DNA of 64,000 bases from Rhizobiaceae bacterium (GCA_023953905.1 JAMLJA010000016.1:53051-117050), one strand, 5' to 3'; positions 27,341 to 35,481 are shown, counted from the first letter of the stretch. Numbers and translations are program-made. The notes: generated by a model not told the origin, from the letters alone.

Positions 27341-27530
27341 CTTCCTGTTCTCCGTGATCGATGCGCAAGGTGTTGCTCAGCCTCGCACGTGCCCCTTGGC
27401 GGCCGGTCGCGCGCGGACCGATCCACCGGCGCTGCCGGATCGCGGCAGGCCCTGGACCGGACCGATGCGTGGGTACCGGAAGCCACCTCCGCACCGCCCG
27501 GCAATCGCTGCAGGGGGGCTGGAATTAATG

Positions 27531-27561
27531 TACATTCTGTATATTAATACGCACCTGTCAA
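27531..27561 (-). promoter_or_regulatory. Promoter with TACA-N3-TGTA operator, second maleamate hydrolase/nicX operon
   Basis: Minus strand TTGACA (27561-27556) followed after 14 bp by TACAGAATGTA (27541-27531). It is the duplicated counterpart of 19286-19316, so both gene copies keep the same control. Confidence 0.62.
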
Positions 27562-27604
27562 GGCCAGCTCTGTCCCGACGGAAGACAGCCGCTATCGTAG
27601 ATAC

Positions 27605-28951
27605 TCAGTGAGGTGAAACGAGCTTCTCGACGCTCCGCGCCAGACGGAACAGATCCGCGTCGCGCCCGCCCGACATCGCAATCATCAGCCCCACCGGCGC
27701 ATCTCCTTGCGCATGGGCCGGTAGCGAGATGGCGCAGCCGTCAAGCAGGTTGATGACCGTTGGGTTGCGCAGCAGCAGCAGGTTGATGCGCGCGAAGTCC
27801 TGATCGTCGTCGAGTTCTGTAATGCGGGGCGGGATGATTGGGACCGTCGGCATGGCGACCGCATCGAAATCCTGTAGTTGCACCCTGACGTCTTCGATCA
27901 GAGCCGCCCGGGATCGAAGCAGTTCCATGTAATCCGCGGCACTTTGTCCCTTGCCGCGCTCGATCCGCACGCGCACGCGCTGGTCATACCGATCCGCATC
28001 CCGCTCAAGCAGGGCTCGGTGCCAGAAATAGCTTTCGGCGGCAGGAAATCCGCCCAGCGAATTGATGGAGGCTATCCTGTCCAGTGCTGGAATCGTCACG
28101 GTTTCGACGATAGCGCCGGCGCGGGAAAGCGCCGCCAGCGCCTTGTCGAAGACGGATGCAACCGTCGCATCAACGCCGTCCATTACGAAATTCGAGGGAA
28201 CCGCGAACCGTTTCCCCTTGAGATCGGACGCGTCCTCAAAACCCGGCACGCTTGCCAACATGGCGGTGAGCGAAGCGCAGCAATCGACCGTCCGGGCGAT
28301 CGGCCCTATGGAATCGAGGCTGGAGGACAACGGTATCGCCCCGTCGAGCGGAACCATGCGCGCCGTCGGCTTGTATCCGACGAGCCCACCAAAGGCAGCG
28401 GGTATTCGGCACGAGCCGCCGGTATCGGTGCCAATTGCTCCGTGCGCCATACCATCGACCACAGAGATAGCGGCGCCCGATGATGACCCGCCAGGCACCC
28501 GTTTCGAAATCCTGTCCCAGGCAGCAGTGGGCGTACCGTAGTGCGGATTTATGCCGACACCGGAGAATGCAAACTCGCTCATATTTGTGCGGCCGACGAG
28601 GACCATGCCCGCGCGTCTCAGTCGCGACACGATTTCTGCATCACGTGCGGCGGGAGGCTCGTCTGAGAGCACCACCGAACCGGCGCGCGTGACCTGTCCG
28701 GCCACGTCGAACAGGTCCTTTATCGAGATCGGGATTCCGGTATAGGGAGACAGCGGGGTGCCTGCGGCCCGCAGGGCGTCCATCGCACGAGCCTGCGCGC
28801 GCGCTCCGTCAGCATCCACATAAATGAAAGTGCGCGCCCCCTCGCCGCCAGTGTCAAGCGCTGCGGCCAGACACTCTTCCGTCAAAGCCTCGCTGGTGGT
28901 CTTGCCCTCGGCGAGATCTCGCGCAAGCGTGGCGAAGGTGCGACTGTTCAC
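27605..28951 (-). CDS. Amidase signature family hydrolase
   Basis: 448 residues of the amidase signature (GatA-like) family. The Ser-cisSer-Lys triad is visible: Lys in PISIKDLFD (about residue 79), cis-Ser in GGSSSGAAIS (about 155) and nucleophile Ser in GTDTGGSCRIPAAF (about 178). It would hydrolyse a carboxamide. It is the last gene of the operon led by the HpaB-type monooxygenase. Confidence 0.9.
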   Translation of the reverse strand: MNSRTFATLARDLAEGKTTSEALTEECLAAALDTGGEGARTFIYVDADGARAQARAMDALRAAGTPLSPYTGIPISIKDLFDVAGQVTRAGSVVLSDEPPAARDAEIVSRLRRAGMVLVGRTNMSEFAFSGVGINPHYGTPTAAWDRISKRVPGGSSSGAAISVVDGMAHGAIGTDTGGSCRIPAAFGGLVGYKPTARMVPLDGAIPLSSSLDSIGPIARTVDCCASLTAMLASVPGFEDASDLKGKRFAVPSNFVMDGVDATVASVFDKALAALSRAGAIVETVTIPALDRIASINSLGGFPAAESYFWHRALLERDADRYDQRVRVRIERGKGQSAADYMELLRSRAALIEDVRVQLQDFDAVAMPTVPIIPPRITELDDDQDFARINLLLLRNPTVINLLDGCAISLPAHAQGDAPVGLMIAMSGGRDADLFRLARSVEKLVSPH

Positions 28952-28963
28952 TTAAATCCCCGG

Positions 28964-29344
28964 TCAGACAGGATCGAAATAGTGGATCTCAAGCAGAAGG
29001 CAGCCCTCTTTCGACAGGAAAGGGCCATGGAAGGCTCCGGGCGGGCGGCAGGCATAGGTGAACGGCGTGAACGCCTCGCCACCCTTGCCCTGATCGTCAT
29101 TGCCGACAGTGAGATCGCCACTCACGAGAAATACTTCCTCCCAATAGTCGTGGACGAACGGCTTGGTTGTATAGACCCCCGGAGCGAAGCGCAAAAGGCG
29201 CGTACGACTTCCGCGCTTTCCTTGTTCGTCGAGTGAGCCTGCCAGAATCTTCTGCTGAATGCCTGAGGGATAGCCGGCCGGAACTTCCCAGCCTGATTCC
29301 ATGTCGAGCGTATGGAACTCGTCATGCGCCTTGTTCACTGCCAT
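28964..29344 (-). CDS. Cupin-domain protein
   Basis: 126 residues from the ATG at 29344, with AGGGAG upstream. A single cupin barrel: TKPFVHDYWEEVFLVSGDLTVG has the first His/Glu pattern, and CRPPGAFHGPF carries the second His. Small cupins in catabolic operons are often dioxygenases, isomerases or decarboxylases, but no specific reaction can be assigned. Confidence 0.8.
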   Translation of the reverse strand: MAVNKAHDEFHTLDMESGWEVPAGYPSGIQQKILAGSLDEQGKRGSRTRLLRFAPGVYTTKPFVHDYWEEVFLVSGDLTVGNDDQGKGGEAFTPFTYACRPPGAFHGPFLSKEGCLLLEIHYFDPV

Positions 29345-29349
29345 TTCGT

Positions 29350-30282
29350 CTATGCTCCCTTGCCTGCCCAAAGCGATGAAAACTGCGAGGCGACCACGTC
29401 TGTGTAAGAGGGATGACCCTTCAGGATACCCATGCGCCGGCAGAATGCGTTCATCTCGTCGACAAAATCCTGCGAGATCGCGGCGTCGTAGAACGGCCCG
29501 TCACGTCGGACGAGTTCGGCGATGAGGCCCGCCTCCTGCTCTGGAAAGACTTTCCTCGCGACTTCGGTCGCCAGTGAAGGGTCTTTCCGCAACGCCTCCT
29601 GGGTTGCCACAATCGCCCGCACCGATGCCGCAACACGGTCTGGTTGATCGGCGATCATCCGGTCAGTCGCCGCGATCGACGCCATGGTATAGTTGAACGC
29701 TTCGGCAGGTCCGTCACCACGCCTGACATCAACAACGACAGTGCCAACGCTCCGCGTCACAGCAACCTCAGTGCCCATTCCATTGGCCCAAAACCCGTCG
29801 ATCTGGCCAGCCTCGAGCGCCTTGGCGGCTGTCAGTCCGAAGTTCACGCCCGCGCCGACGGCTCCCGGAACCGGAGCGATGGAAACCTCGTCGCGAACGG
29901 GATCGATTCCGCCTGCCGTCAACAAGCCGCGCAGACCCATCTCCACCCACGGAGCCGCGCCAATCCGGCGGCCCTTGACGACGGACAGATCGCCTTTCTG
30001 AGCGGCAAGGTCTGCCCGCATGACCAGAAACCAATACATGCCCTGCCCTTGTGCGCAGATCAGCTTGACGCCGTTCCACTCTGGAAACGCCGACAAGGCC
30101 GAGTGCGCCGACCCGGCGACGAGGTCGACCTCGCCATCGCGCAAAGCCGCATACGATTTGTCGACGGGAAAGATCATCTCGATCGACGCGTCGATATTCT
30201 CGCGCGCGAACATTCCCAGTTCAACCGCCGCGACTGCCGGAAAATAGGAGTTTGAGATCAGGTCCGGAACTGCAATCTTCAT
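29350..30282 (-). CDS. NMT1/THI5-like substrate-binding protein without signal peptide
   Basis: 310 residues with the periplasmic binding fold of the NMT1/THI5 family (PAVAAVELGMFARENIDASI, DLVAGSAHSALSAF, GFWANGMGTEVA). The N terminus MKIAVPDLISN goes straight into the first beta strand with no Sec or Tat signal, and no permease or ATPase is adjacent. The upstream frame toward the DUF2848 stop (30297) leaves no room for a leader. It may be a cytosolic ligand-binding protein or an enzyme, like yeast THI5. Confidence 0.8.
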   Translation of the reverse strand: MKIAVPDLISNSYFPAVAAVELGMFARENIDASIEMIFPVDKSYAALRDGEVDLVAGSAHSALSAFPEWNGVKLICAQGQGMYWFLVMRADLAAQKGDLSVVKGRRIGAAPWVEMGLRGLLTAGGIDPVRDEVSIAPVPGAVGAGVNFGLTAAKALEAGQIDGFWANGMGTEVAVTRSVGTVVVDVRRGDGPAEAFNYTMASIAATDRMIADQPDRVAASVRAIVATQEALRKDPSLATEVARKVFPEQEAGLIAELVRRDGPFYDAAISQDFVDEMNAFCRRMGILKGHPSYTDVVASQFSSLWAGKGA

Positions 30283-30296
30283 CGCTCAGAGCTCCC

Positions 30297-30974
30297 TCAC
30301 CCGGACATCGGAAGGGAAGACACGTCATAGGCATGGACGATGCGCCGGCCGCTGACGGGATCTTCGAGCTCGTATTCGAAGCGCTCCGATGGACGGATAC
30401 CGCCGCGCGCCGCCAGCGTGCCGCAGAACATCAACGAGCCATCCTCGAACTGCTGGTCCCAGCGACCCAGAAGTTCCTCGGGCGACAGCATGGAAGCGAC
30501 TGTGCCCTCCTGATAAACGACCCTTTCGCCATTCTCGACGATGAACGAGCGAAGGATGAGCTGATCCCAGTGATCGGCGACGCTCGCCATGTCCCAGAAG
30601 TCGGGCGCGATGGGCTTATCACACATCTGCTTGGACACAGTAATGTTGTAGGTCTCGACGTCGCGGTCCGTATGATCGGAACCAACGCCCACCCAAATCC
30701 GACCGGCGTGCTTCAGAAGCACAAACTCCGCTTCGCCGCTTGAAGCCGCGCCGCTGACTTCCATGACCGGCGAGGTGCTCAGACGGCTGGCGGAGACCCG
30801 ATAGAAGACCGGGGTGGATGGCGGGCGTTTGACGCCCAGCTCCTCGAGTTCAGCGATGTGCTTTTCCAGCGCAACCTTGTCGCGACCGGTCCATCCCGCG
30901 ATGATCGCGGTATGGACCGGCACCTCTCTTTCGATGTCCAAATTGAGCTTCAGGACATGCGATGATTTGGCCAT
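30297..30974 (-). CDS. DUF2848 (FAH-like fold) protein
   Basis: 225 residues resembling DUF2848 proteins, which are distant relatives of fumarylacetoacetate hydrolases. Recognisable segments are AIIAGWTGRD, FVLLKHAGRIWVGVGSDHTDRDVE, SKQMCDKPIAPDFW and a C-terminal GTLAARGGIRPS. The SDHTDRD and acidic residues could bind a metal as in FAH enzymes. GGAGAGG precedes the start. Placed between the monooxygenase and binding-protein genes; probably a hydrolase of a ring-cleavage or amide intermediate, unproven. Confidence 0.75.
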   Translation of the reverse strand: MAKSSHVLKLNLDIEREVPVHTAIIAGWTGRDKVALEKHIAELEELGVKRPPSTPVFYRVSASRLSTSPVMEVSGAASSGEAEFVLLKHAGRIWVGVGSDHTDRDVETYNITVSKQMCDKPIAPDFWDMASVADHWDQLILRSFIVENGERVVYQEGTVASMLSPEELLGRWDQQFEDGSLMFCGTLAARGGIRPSERFEYELEDPVSGRRIVHAYDVSSLPMSG

Positions 30975-31025
30975 GCCGGCGACCTCTCCTGTATTTCAAA
31001 TATGCAGATGCAAGCGACCCTGCCC

Positions 31026-32528
31026 TCAGGCGAGGCTTGTATCGAGTGCCGCATCGACCAGACGGCCGGCGCGCTCGAAGTCGTAGTTGCGGTACATGTT
31101 CGTCTTCACGAGATAGGACGCACCGCCGTAGAATTTCTCATACTGCTGATGACGGTTGCCGAACTCGGTTCCGATGAAGTCCCACGCCAGGCGCATCAGC
31201 TTGACGCGCTCTCGCGCACTGAGGTCGCTCGATACATAGTACCGCTCGATGTCGGCGAGCTGCTGGGGATTGTTGAAATCCTTGCTGGATGACGGCAGGG
31301 AGATCATCGCAGCGCCCGTCAATTCGCGAACGATATCAATCATGTGCGGGTTGATCTCGGACTGCAGTGCCATGACGGCGTAGAGCGAGATCTTTGAGGG
31401 CCAGGCAATGCCGTTGGCGTCGATCGTTCCCGACACCTCATGCGAATACAGCATCTGCTCGACCAGCGAGGCATAGGCAGCGAGTTCCCCCATTTCGACC
31501 TGTACAGGCGGCGCCTTGTCGTTACCTGTAGCCTCGTTGAGGCGCTTGGCGAGACCGAGCAGGAACCGCAGCTTGGTGGCATATCGGGCCTGCGCCTGAT
31601 GGTTGCCATAGGAATGGGACGGCGTCTTCCACCATTGCTGGAAACAGAGATCGATATTGCGGTAGATGAAGACGCGCTCCCAGGGAACATGCACGTCATC
31701 AAGAACCACGAAGCTATCCGTCTCGTCGAAACGGGTGGTCAGCGGGTAATCCTCGACATTCTCCGCAGTCAGCGCGAAAGCACGGCGCGAGTACAGCTTG
31801 AGGCCCGGCGCATCCATCGGAATTGCAACGCTGATTGCATAAGCCTCGTCGCCAGCACGAAGCGGGTGGATGCAGCTGAGGTGCAGATAGTCGGCGAAAA
31901 CGGCTCCCGTCGCGAGCTGCTGACCGCCCTTGATGACAATTCCGGAATCCGTTTCACGGACCACTCCCGCATAAAGCGTCGGATCGCTCTGCTGATGCGC
32001 AGGACGGCTGCGATCGATCTGCGGCGGCACGATGGCGTAGGCCACGTATTTGTGATTGTCGCGGATGTGCTTGTAGAAATTCACGACGTTGTCCGCATAA
32101 CCCTTGCCTCCGGCCTCAAAGAAGCTCGGCACCGCGGCAAACCCCGCGAAGAAATTGGCGACATGGTCCGGCGTGCGCCCCATAAGACCGAAAGTCTGCT
32201 CGGCCCAGCCCTCAGCCGCGATGCGTTTGGCACGCAGATCTTCATGGCTTTTCGGAATCTGGAAGCAGCGCCAGACAGGACCACCGGTGTCAGGTGAGGT
32301 AAAGGTCATGCGTTCGCGATTTTCAGGCGCGGCGGCATAGTCGAACAGCCGGCCAAACGTCTTGGCGGCACCCCGGAATGCGGGGTGGTCGACGACATTC
32401 GTCACCCGCTCGCCGTCGACGTAAACCGTGCGCTCACTTGCACGCAGATCAGACAGGAAGCTGTCGCCGGAGCGCAGCGTTCCCACAACTTCAGTGTTCT
32501 TCAAGGCAGCGGCCTGGTGAGCGTTCAT
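31026..32528 (-). CDS. HpaB-type FADH2-dependent aromatic monooxygenase (oxygenase component)
   Basis: 500 residues from the ATG at 32528; GGAG lies seven bases upstream, while an ATG at 32534 is too close. It belongs to the 4-hydroxyphenylacetate 3-hydroxylase family: LRSGDSFLSDLRASERTVYVDGERV at the N terminus, then YAIVPPQIDRS, LATGAVFADYLHL (flavin loop), DDVHVPWERVFIYRN and a helical C terminus. Such enzymes ortho-hydroxylate phenols or hydroxylated heteroaromatics with reduced flavin from a separate reductase, here plausibly the product of 17775-18332. It is divergent from a marR gene. Confidence 0.88.
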   Translation of the reverse strand: MNAHQAAALKNTEVVGTLRSGDSFLSDLRASERTVYVDGERVTNVVDHPAFRGAAKTFGRLFDYAAAPENRERMTFTSPDTGGPVWRCFQIPKSHEDLRAKRIAAEGWAEQTFGLMGRTPDHVANFFAGFAAVPSFFEAGGKGYADNVVNFYKHIRDNHKYVAYAIVPPQIDRSRPAHQQSDPTLYAGVVRETDSGIVIKGGQQLATGAVFADYLHLSCIHPLRAGDEAYAISVAIPMDAPGLKLYSRRAFALTAENVEDYPLTTRFDETDSFVVLDDVHVPWERVFIYRNIDLCFQQWWKTPSHSYGNHQAQARYATKLRFLLGLAKRLNEATGNDKAPPVQVEMGELAAYASLVEQMLYSHEVSGTIDANGIAWPSKISLYAVMALQSEINPHMIDIVRELTGAAMISLPSSSKDFNNPQQLADIERYYVSSDLSARERVKLMRLAWDFIGTEFGNRHQQYEKFYGGASYLVKTNMYRNYDFERAGRLVDAALDTSLA

Positions 32529-32586
32529 CAACATCTCCTGCACCTTACCGGGCCATGCTCGACGACCCTTCATTTTTGCTCTTAGA

Positions 32587-32618
32587 TACACAATGTATAT
32601 AAATACTGAAGCTGTCAA
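32587..32618 (-). promoter_or_regulatory. Promoter with TACA-N3-TGTA operator between hpaB-like and marR genes
   Basis: Minus strand TTGACA (32618-32613), 15 bp, then TACATTGTGTA (32597-32587; TACACAATGTA on the plus strand). It sits about 60 bp upstream of the monooxygenase start and about 120 bp upstream of the MarR start, the expected place for a MarR site controlling the divergent pair. Confidence 0.62.
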
Positions 32619-32716
32619 GCGGGCTTCGCTTGATGTGCACTTTTCGCTGGGGTATGAGCCCTAAGCTGTGGGTCACTGCAGTCAGAAAAAGTACCAACAG
32701 CGCTAGGGATTTGGGG

Positions 32717-33295
32717 ATGTCACAATACGAGCCATCATATACAACCTCCCGGGAAGACTTCCTGAAGGACGGAACAGACCAGCTGTTCCGTGAAGCGATT
32801 TATACTTTGGTGCTAAGCGTGGAACGGCTTTTGAAGTGCCGAAGCTCTTTTGCGCGCATACTTGGTTTGACCTCATCCCAGTTCGCGGTGCTCATGGGCG
32901 TGGCTTCGCAACAAGGCACAGGAGGCGTGACGATCAAGGATCTGGCTGAACACGTTGCTTTGGCTTCCACACATGTGACGACCGAAATCGGGCGCCTTGA
33001 GGCCAAGGGCCTTCTGGTAAAGCGCAGCAATGAGAGCGACCGACGCAGCGTTCTGGTCTCGCTAAGCCCGCGCGGCGTCAAGGAGATCGAGCGAATCACC
33101 CCGACGGTGCGCGAAACCAATGACATGCTGTTCCGCGACGTGACCCTGCGTGGCCTGATCAATTCGCATGTCGTGGCAAAGCAGATCGTGGCGAATTCGG
33201 ATGAGGCGCTTTCACACGTCAGGCGGGTTGCCGCGAAGGCATCGCGCAAGCCGCAGCCGGAAGCCAGCGCGCTGCCTGACGCCGCAATTCTCTAG
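32717..33295 (+). CDS. MarR family transcriptional regulator
   Basis: 192 residues from the ATG at 32717 (AGGGA upstream). The MarR winged helix is clear: LGLTSSQFAVLMGVA, TIKDLAEHVALASTHVTTEIGRLEAKGLLVKRSNESDRRSVLVSLSPRG (helix-turn-helix plus wing with the DRR motif). Such proteins dimerise and usually release DNA on binding an aromatic ligand. Divergent from the hpaB-like operon and near the centre of a set of TACA-N3-TGTA sites, it is the best candidate to bind them. Confidence 0.88.
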   Translation: MSQYEPSYTTSREDFLKDGTDQLFREAIYTLVLSVERLLKCRSSFARILGLTSSQFAVLMGVASQQGTGGVTIKDLAEHVALASTHVTTEIGRLEAKGLLVKRSNESDRRSVLVSLSPRGVKEIERITPTVRETNDMLFRDVTLRGLINSHVVAKQIVANSDEALSHVRRVAAKASRKPQPEASALPDAAIL

Positions 33296-33303
33296 CTGGC
33301 CAG

Positions 33304-34728
33304 TCAGAGGATAGCGCTTCCCCACCGCGTGATGACGTCCTTGCCTTCGGCAATGCTGAGCGCCGATGACTTCGGATACTCGTCACGGCGATGGAACGGT
33401 ATGCAGGCGTCGATGATCATTTTCGAGTTGGACGTCAGCCCGGCATCGCGATCGGCGGCCGAGATTCTCGGATCGAGCGACGAACTCCATGCATTGCGCA
33501 CGATGTCCACATCTTCGGATGGCTCGGCGCGCGTGGTCACAGCCCACATCACGTCCGCGAGGTTTGACGGATCGACGTCCTCGTCGACGACGACCACCAC
33601 CCGTCCCATGTAGCTCTGGGCGGCGGCAATGAGCGCCGTGCGCTTCGCATGCCCGGCATAGCGCTGCTTCAGCGACACGACCGTCATCAGCTGAGATACA
33701 TGCTGCCAGGCTCCGACAATATCGGTGACGCCGGCAGCCTCCAGGTTCGACCAGATGCTTGCTGCCCGGAAGGACAGTCCGAAATGGAAGCGCGGTGGCT
33801 TCAGCGGCGGCGAGCCCAACAGGATGGGATCGTTGCGATGATAGATGGCCGAGACTTCCATCACCGGTGCCGGTCGCTTGTCAGCCGCATAATAGCCGGT
33901 GAACTCACCAAACGGTCCTTCCGGAAGGCTTGCCTCGGCGAAGGGCAGCAGCATGCCCTCCAGCACGATTTCCGCCTGCGCTGGAATGGGCAGCCCTGTG
34001 CGCGGGCCGTTGTGAACGGGGATCGGCGCGCCCTTTATGGCGCCGGCGAAATCGAGTTCCGATGCACCTTCAGGGAGATACTCGAAGCCGGAAATAAACA
34101 GCGCAGGATCCTGGCCGCAGACAACCGCGACAGGGCACGGTTGTCCCTTGTCCCAGTATCGTTTCGCGATAATGGCGCCATGGCGACCATTGTGGTCGAA
34201 CTGGATGGTCACGCGATTGCGATCGTGAACCTGAATGCGGTAGATCGAGCTGTTGACCCACCCGGTTTCCGGGTCTCTCGTCATGACCAATGCACCAGAA
34301 CCGATATAAGGGCCGCCGTCCCCCTGATGCCATATCGGCTGCGGGAGCTTTCCCAGGTCAACGGAATCGCCCTCCATCGCGTTCTCGAGATAGACGGCAT
34401 CGCCTTTCTGTTCAGGCGGCAGCATCTTGAGCTTGCCCCGCTTCTCCTTCCAGACGCGCAATGCATCGAGCGGAGTGAGGCTGGGATCGATGCCCAGAGC
34501 CAGTGCCGCACGCTTGGCCCCGACAGTTGCGTTGGTGAACACACGATTGGTCTCAGGCTGACCCGGTATCTTGTCGAAGAGCAACGCCGGACAGTGCGGC
34601 AGACCGGCCGCGACCTCGGTAATTGCGCCTATTTCATAATCCTGATGCGCTCCGGAGACACGCTTCAGGTCGCCGATCGCATCCACCCGCTCAATGAACT
34701 CGCGCAGATCAAGGTAATCGACGTCCAT
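33304..34728 (-). CDS. UbiD family prenylated-FMN-dependent decarboxylase
   Basis: 474 residues from the ATG at 34728 (CGGAG upstream); the frame beyond it overlaps the divergent gene. UbiD landmarks are SSIYRIQVHDRNRVTIQF near residue 160 (cofactor-contact Arg), the E-x6 loop EGPFGEFTGYY near 270 with the catalytic glutamates, and a C-terminal HRRDEYPK. The enzyme would remove CO2 from an aromatic, heteroaromatic or unsaturated acid using prFMN. The cognate flavin prenyltransferase is encoded divergently. Substrate unknown; a hydroxypyridine carboxylate would fit the cluster. Confidence 0.9.
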   Translation of the reverse strand: MDVDYLDLREFIERVDAIGDLKRVSGAHQDYEIGAITEVAAGLPHCPALLFDKIPGQPETNRVFTNATVGAKRAALALGIDPSLTPLDALRVWKEKRGKLKMLPPEQKGDAVYLENAMEGDSVDLGKLPQPIWHQGDGGPYIGSGALVMTRDPETGWVNSSIYRIQVHDRNRVTIQFDHNGRHGAIIAKRYWDKGQPCPVAVVCGQDPALFISGFEYLPEGASELDFAGAIKGAPIPVHNGPRTGLPIPAQAEIVLEGMLLPFAEASLPEGPFGEFTGYYAADKRPAPVMEVSAIYHRNDPILLGSPPLKPPRFHFGLSFRAASIWSNLEAAGVTDIVGAWQHVSQLMTVVSLKQRYAGHAKRTALIAAAQSYMGRVVVVVDEDVDPSNLADVMWAVTTRAEPSEDVDIVRNAWSSSLDPRISAADRDAGLTSNSKMIIDACIPFHRRDEYPKSSALSIAEGKDVITRWGSAIL

Positions 34729-34790
34729 GGGTTTTGCTCCGTTCAAGACATATCGGTTTGACGGCAATGTAAGCCACTGGCGAATAAAAA

Positions 34791-34801
34791 TACAATATGT
34801 A
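34791..34801. promoter_or_regulatory. TACA-N3-TGTA site in the ubiD-ubiX intergenic region
   Basis: TACAATATGTA, a perfect match to the palindromic consensus, lies about 63 bp upstream of the UbiD-type start and about 95 bp upstream of the UbiX-type start. No strong -35/-10 pair was found beside it, so it is reported as an operator candidate only. Confidence 0.5.
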
Positions 34802-34896
34802 TATAAGTGCCATATGCATTTTGCTGCGGCATCTTGCGGTGTCCGGGCGGATAAGTCACCAATCGATAGGTCGTGAACGAATATGGGAGAAGCCGA

Positions 34897-35481
34897 TTGA
34901 GTGCAGATTGGCAGCAGCGCTTCGTTGTCGGCATCTCCGGCGCGTCGGGTATCATCTACGGCGTCACGGCTTTGCGGATCCTCCGTGAGTTGGGTTTCGA
35001 AACCCACCTGGTCATGTCCAAATCGGCACGACTGACGCTGAGTTACGAGATGTCCATCGACGCCAAGGAGGTCGACGCGCTGGCCTCGGTCGTTCACGGA
35101 GTAGGTGACATCGGCGCGTCGATCGCGAGCGGGTCGTTCCGGGTCCGCGGAATGCTGGTCGCTCCATGCTCCATCAAGAGCCTTTCAGAGATCGCTTACG
35201 GAACGACAAGCAATCTTCTGTCCAGGGCGGCTGACGTTACCTTGAAGGAACGACGCCGACTGGTTCTGATGGTGCGCGAGACGCCACTCCATTCCGGCCA
35301 TCTTCGTGCGATGACACTGGTCACCGACGCCGGAGGGATCATCATGCCGCCGGTGCCAGCATTTTACGCGCGCCCGCAATCGATCGAGGACATGGTAGAG
35401 CACAGTGTCGGGCGGGCGCTGGATCTATTCGATATAGAAAGCTCAGTGGTCCGCCGATGGAATCCGCAGCTCAAGAGCTGA
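34897..35481 (+). CDS. ubiX: UbiX-type flavin prenyltransferase
   Basis: 194 residues if started at the TTG at 34897, which has GGGAGAAG upstream; a GTG at 34873 in frame is the alternative. FMN site VGISGASGIIYG at the N terminus, VAPCSIKSLSEIAYG near residue 95, VLMVRETPLHSGHLRAM near 125 and a DLFDIE C terminus are standard. It makes prenylated FMN from FMN and dimethylallyl phosphate for the UbiD partner. Such paralogues often accompany a dedicated catabolic UbiD. Confidence 0.9.
   Translation: MSADWQQRFVVGISGASGIIYGVTALRILRELGFETHLVMSKSARLTLSYEMSIDAKEVDALASVVHGVGDIGASIASGSFRVRGMLVAPCSIKSLSEIAYGTTSNLLSRAADVTLKERRRLVLMVRETPLHSGHLRAMTLVTDAGGIIMPPVPAFYARPQSIEDMVEHSVGRALDLFDIESSVVRRWNPQLKS

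Larger units (their letters stand above)
26542..27574 (-). repeat. Right arm of 1.03-kb inverted duplication
   Basis: Reverse-complement partner of 19273-20305. The divergence points match on both sides: gacagag before the promoter and cgaaacggg after the stop codon. Here the copy is followed by the nicX-like gene, and a GAAACGGG/CCCGTTTC hairpin (26523-26552) spans the outer boundary. Confidence 0.85.
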
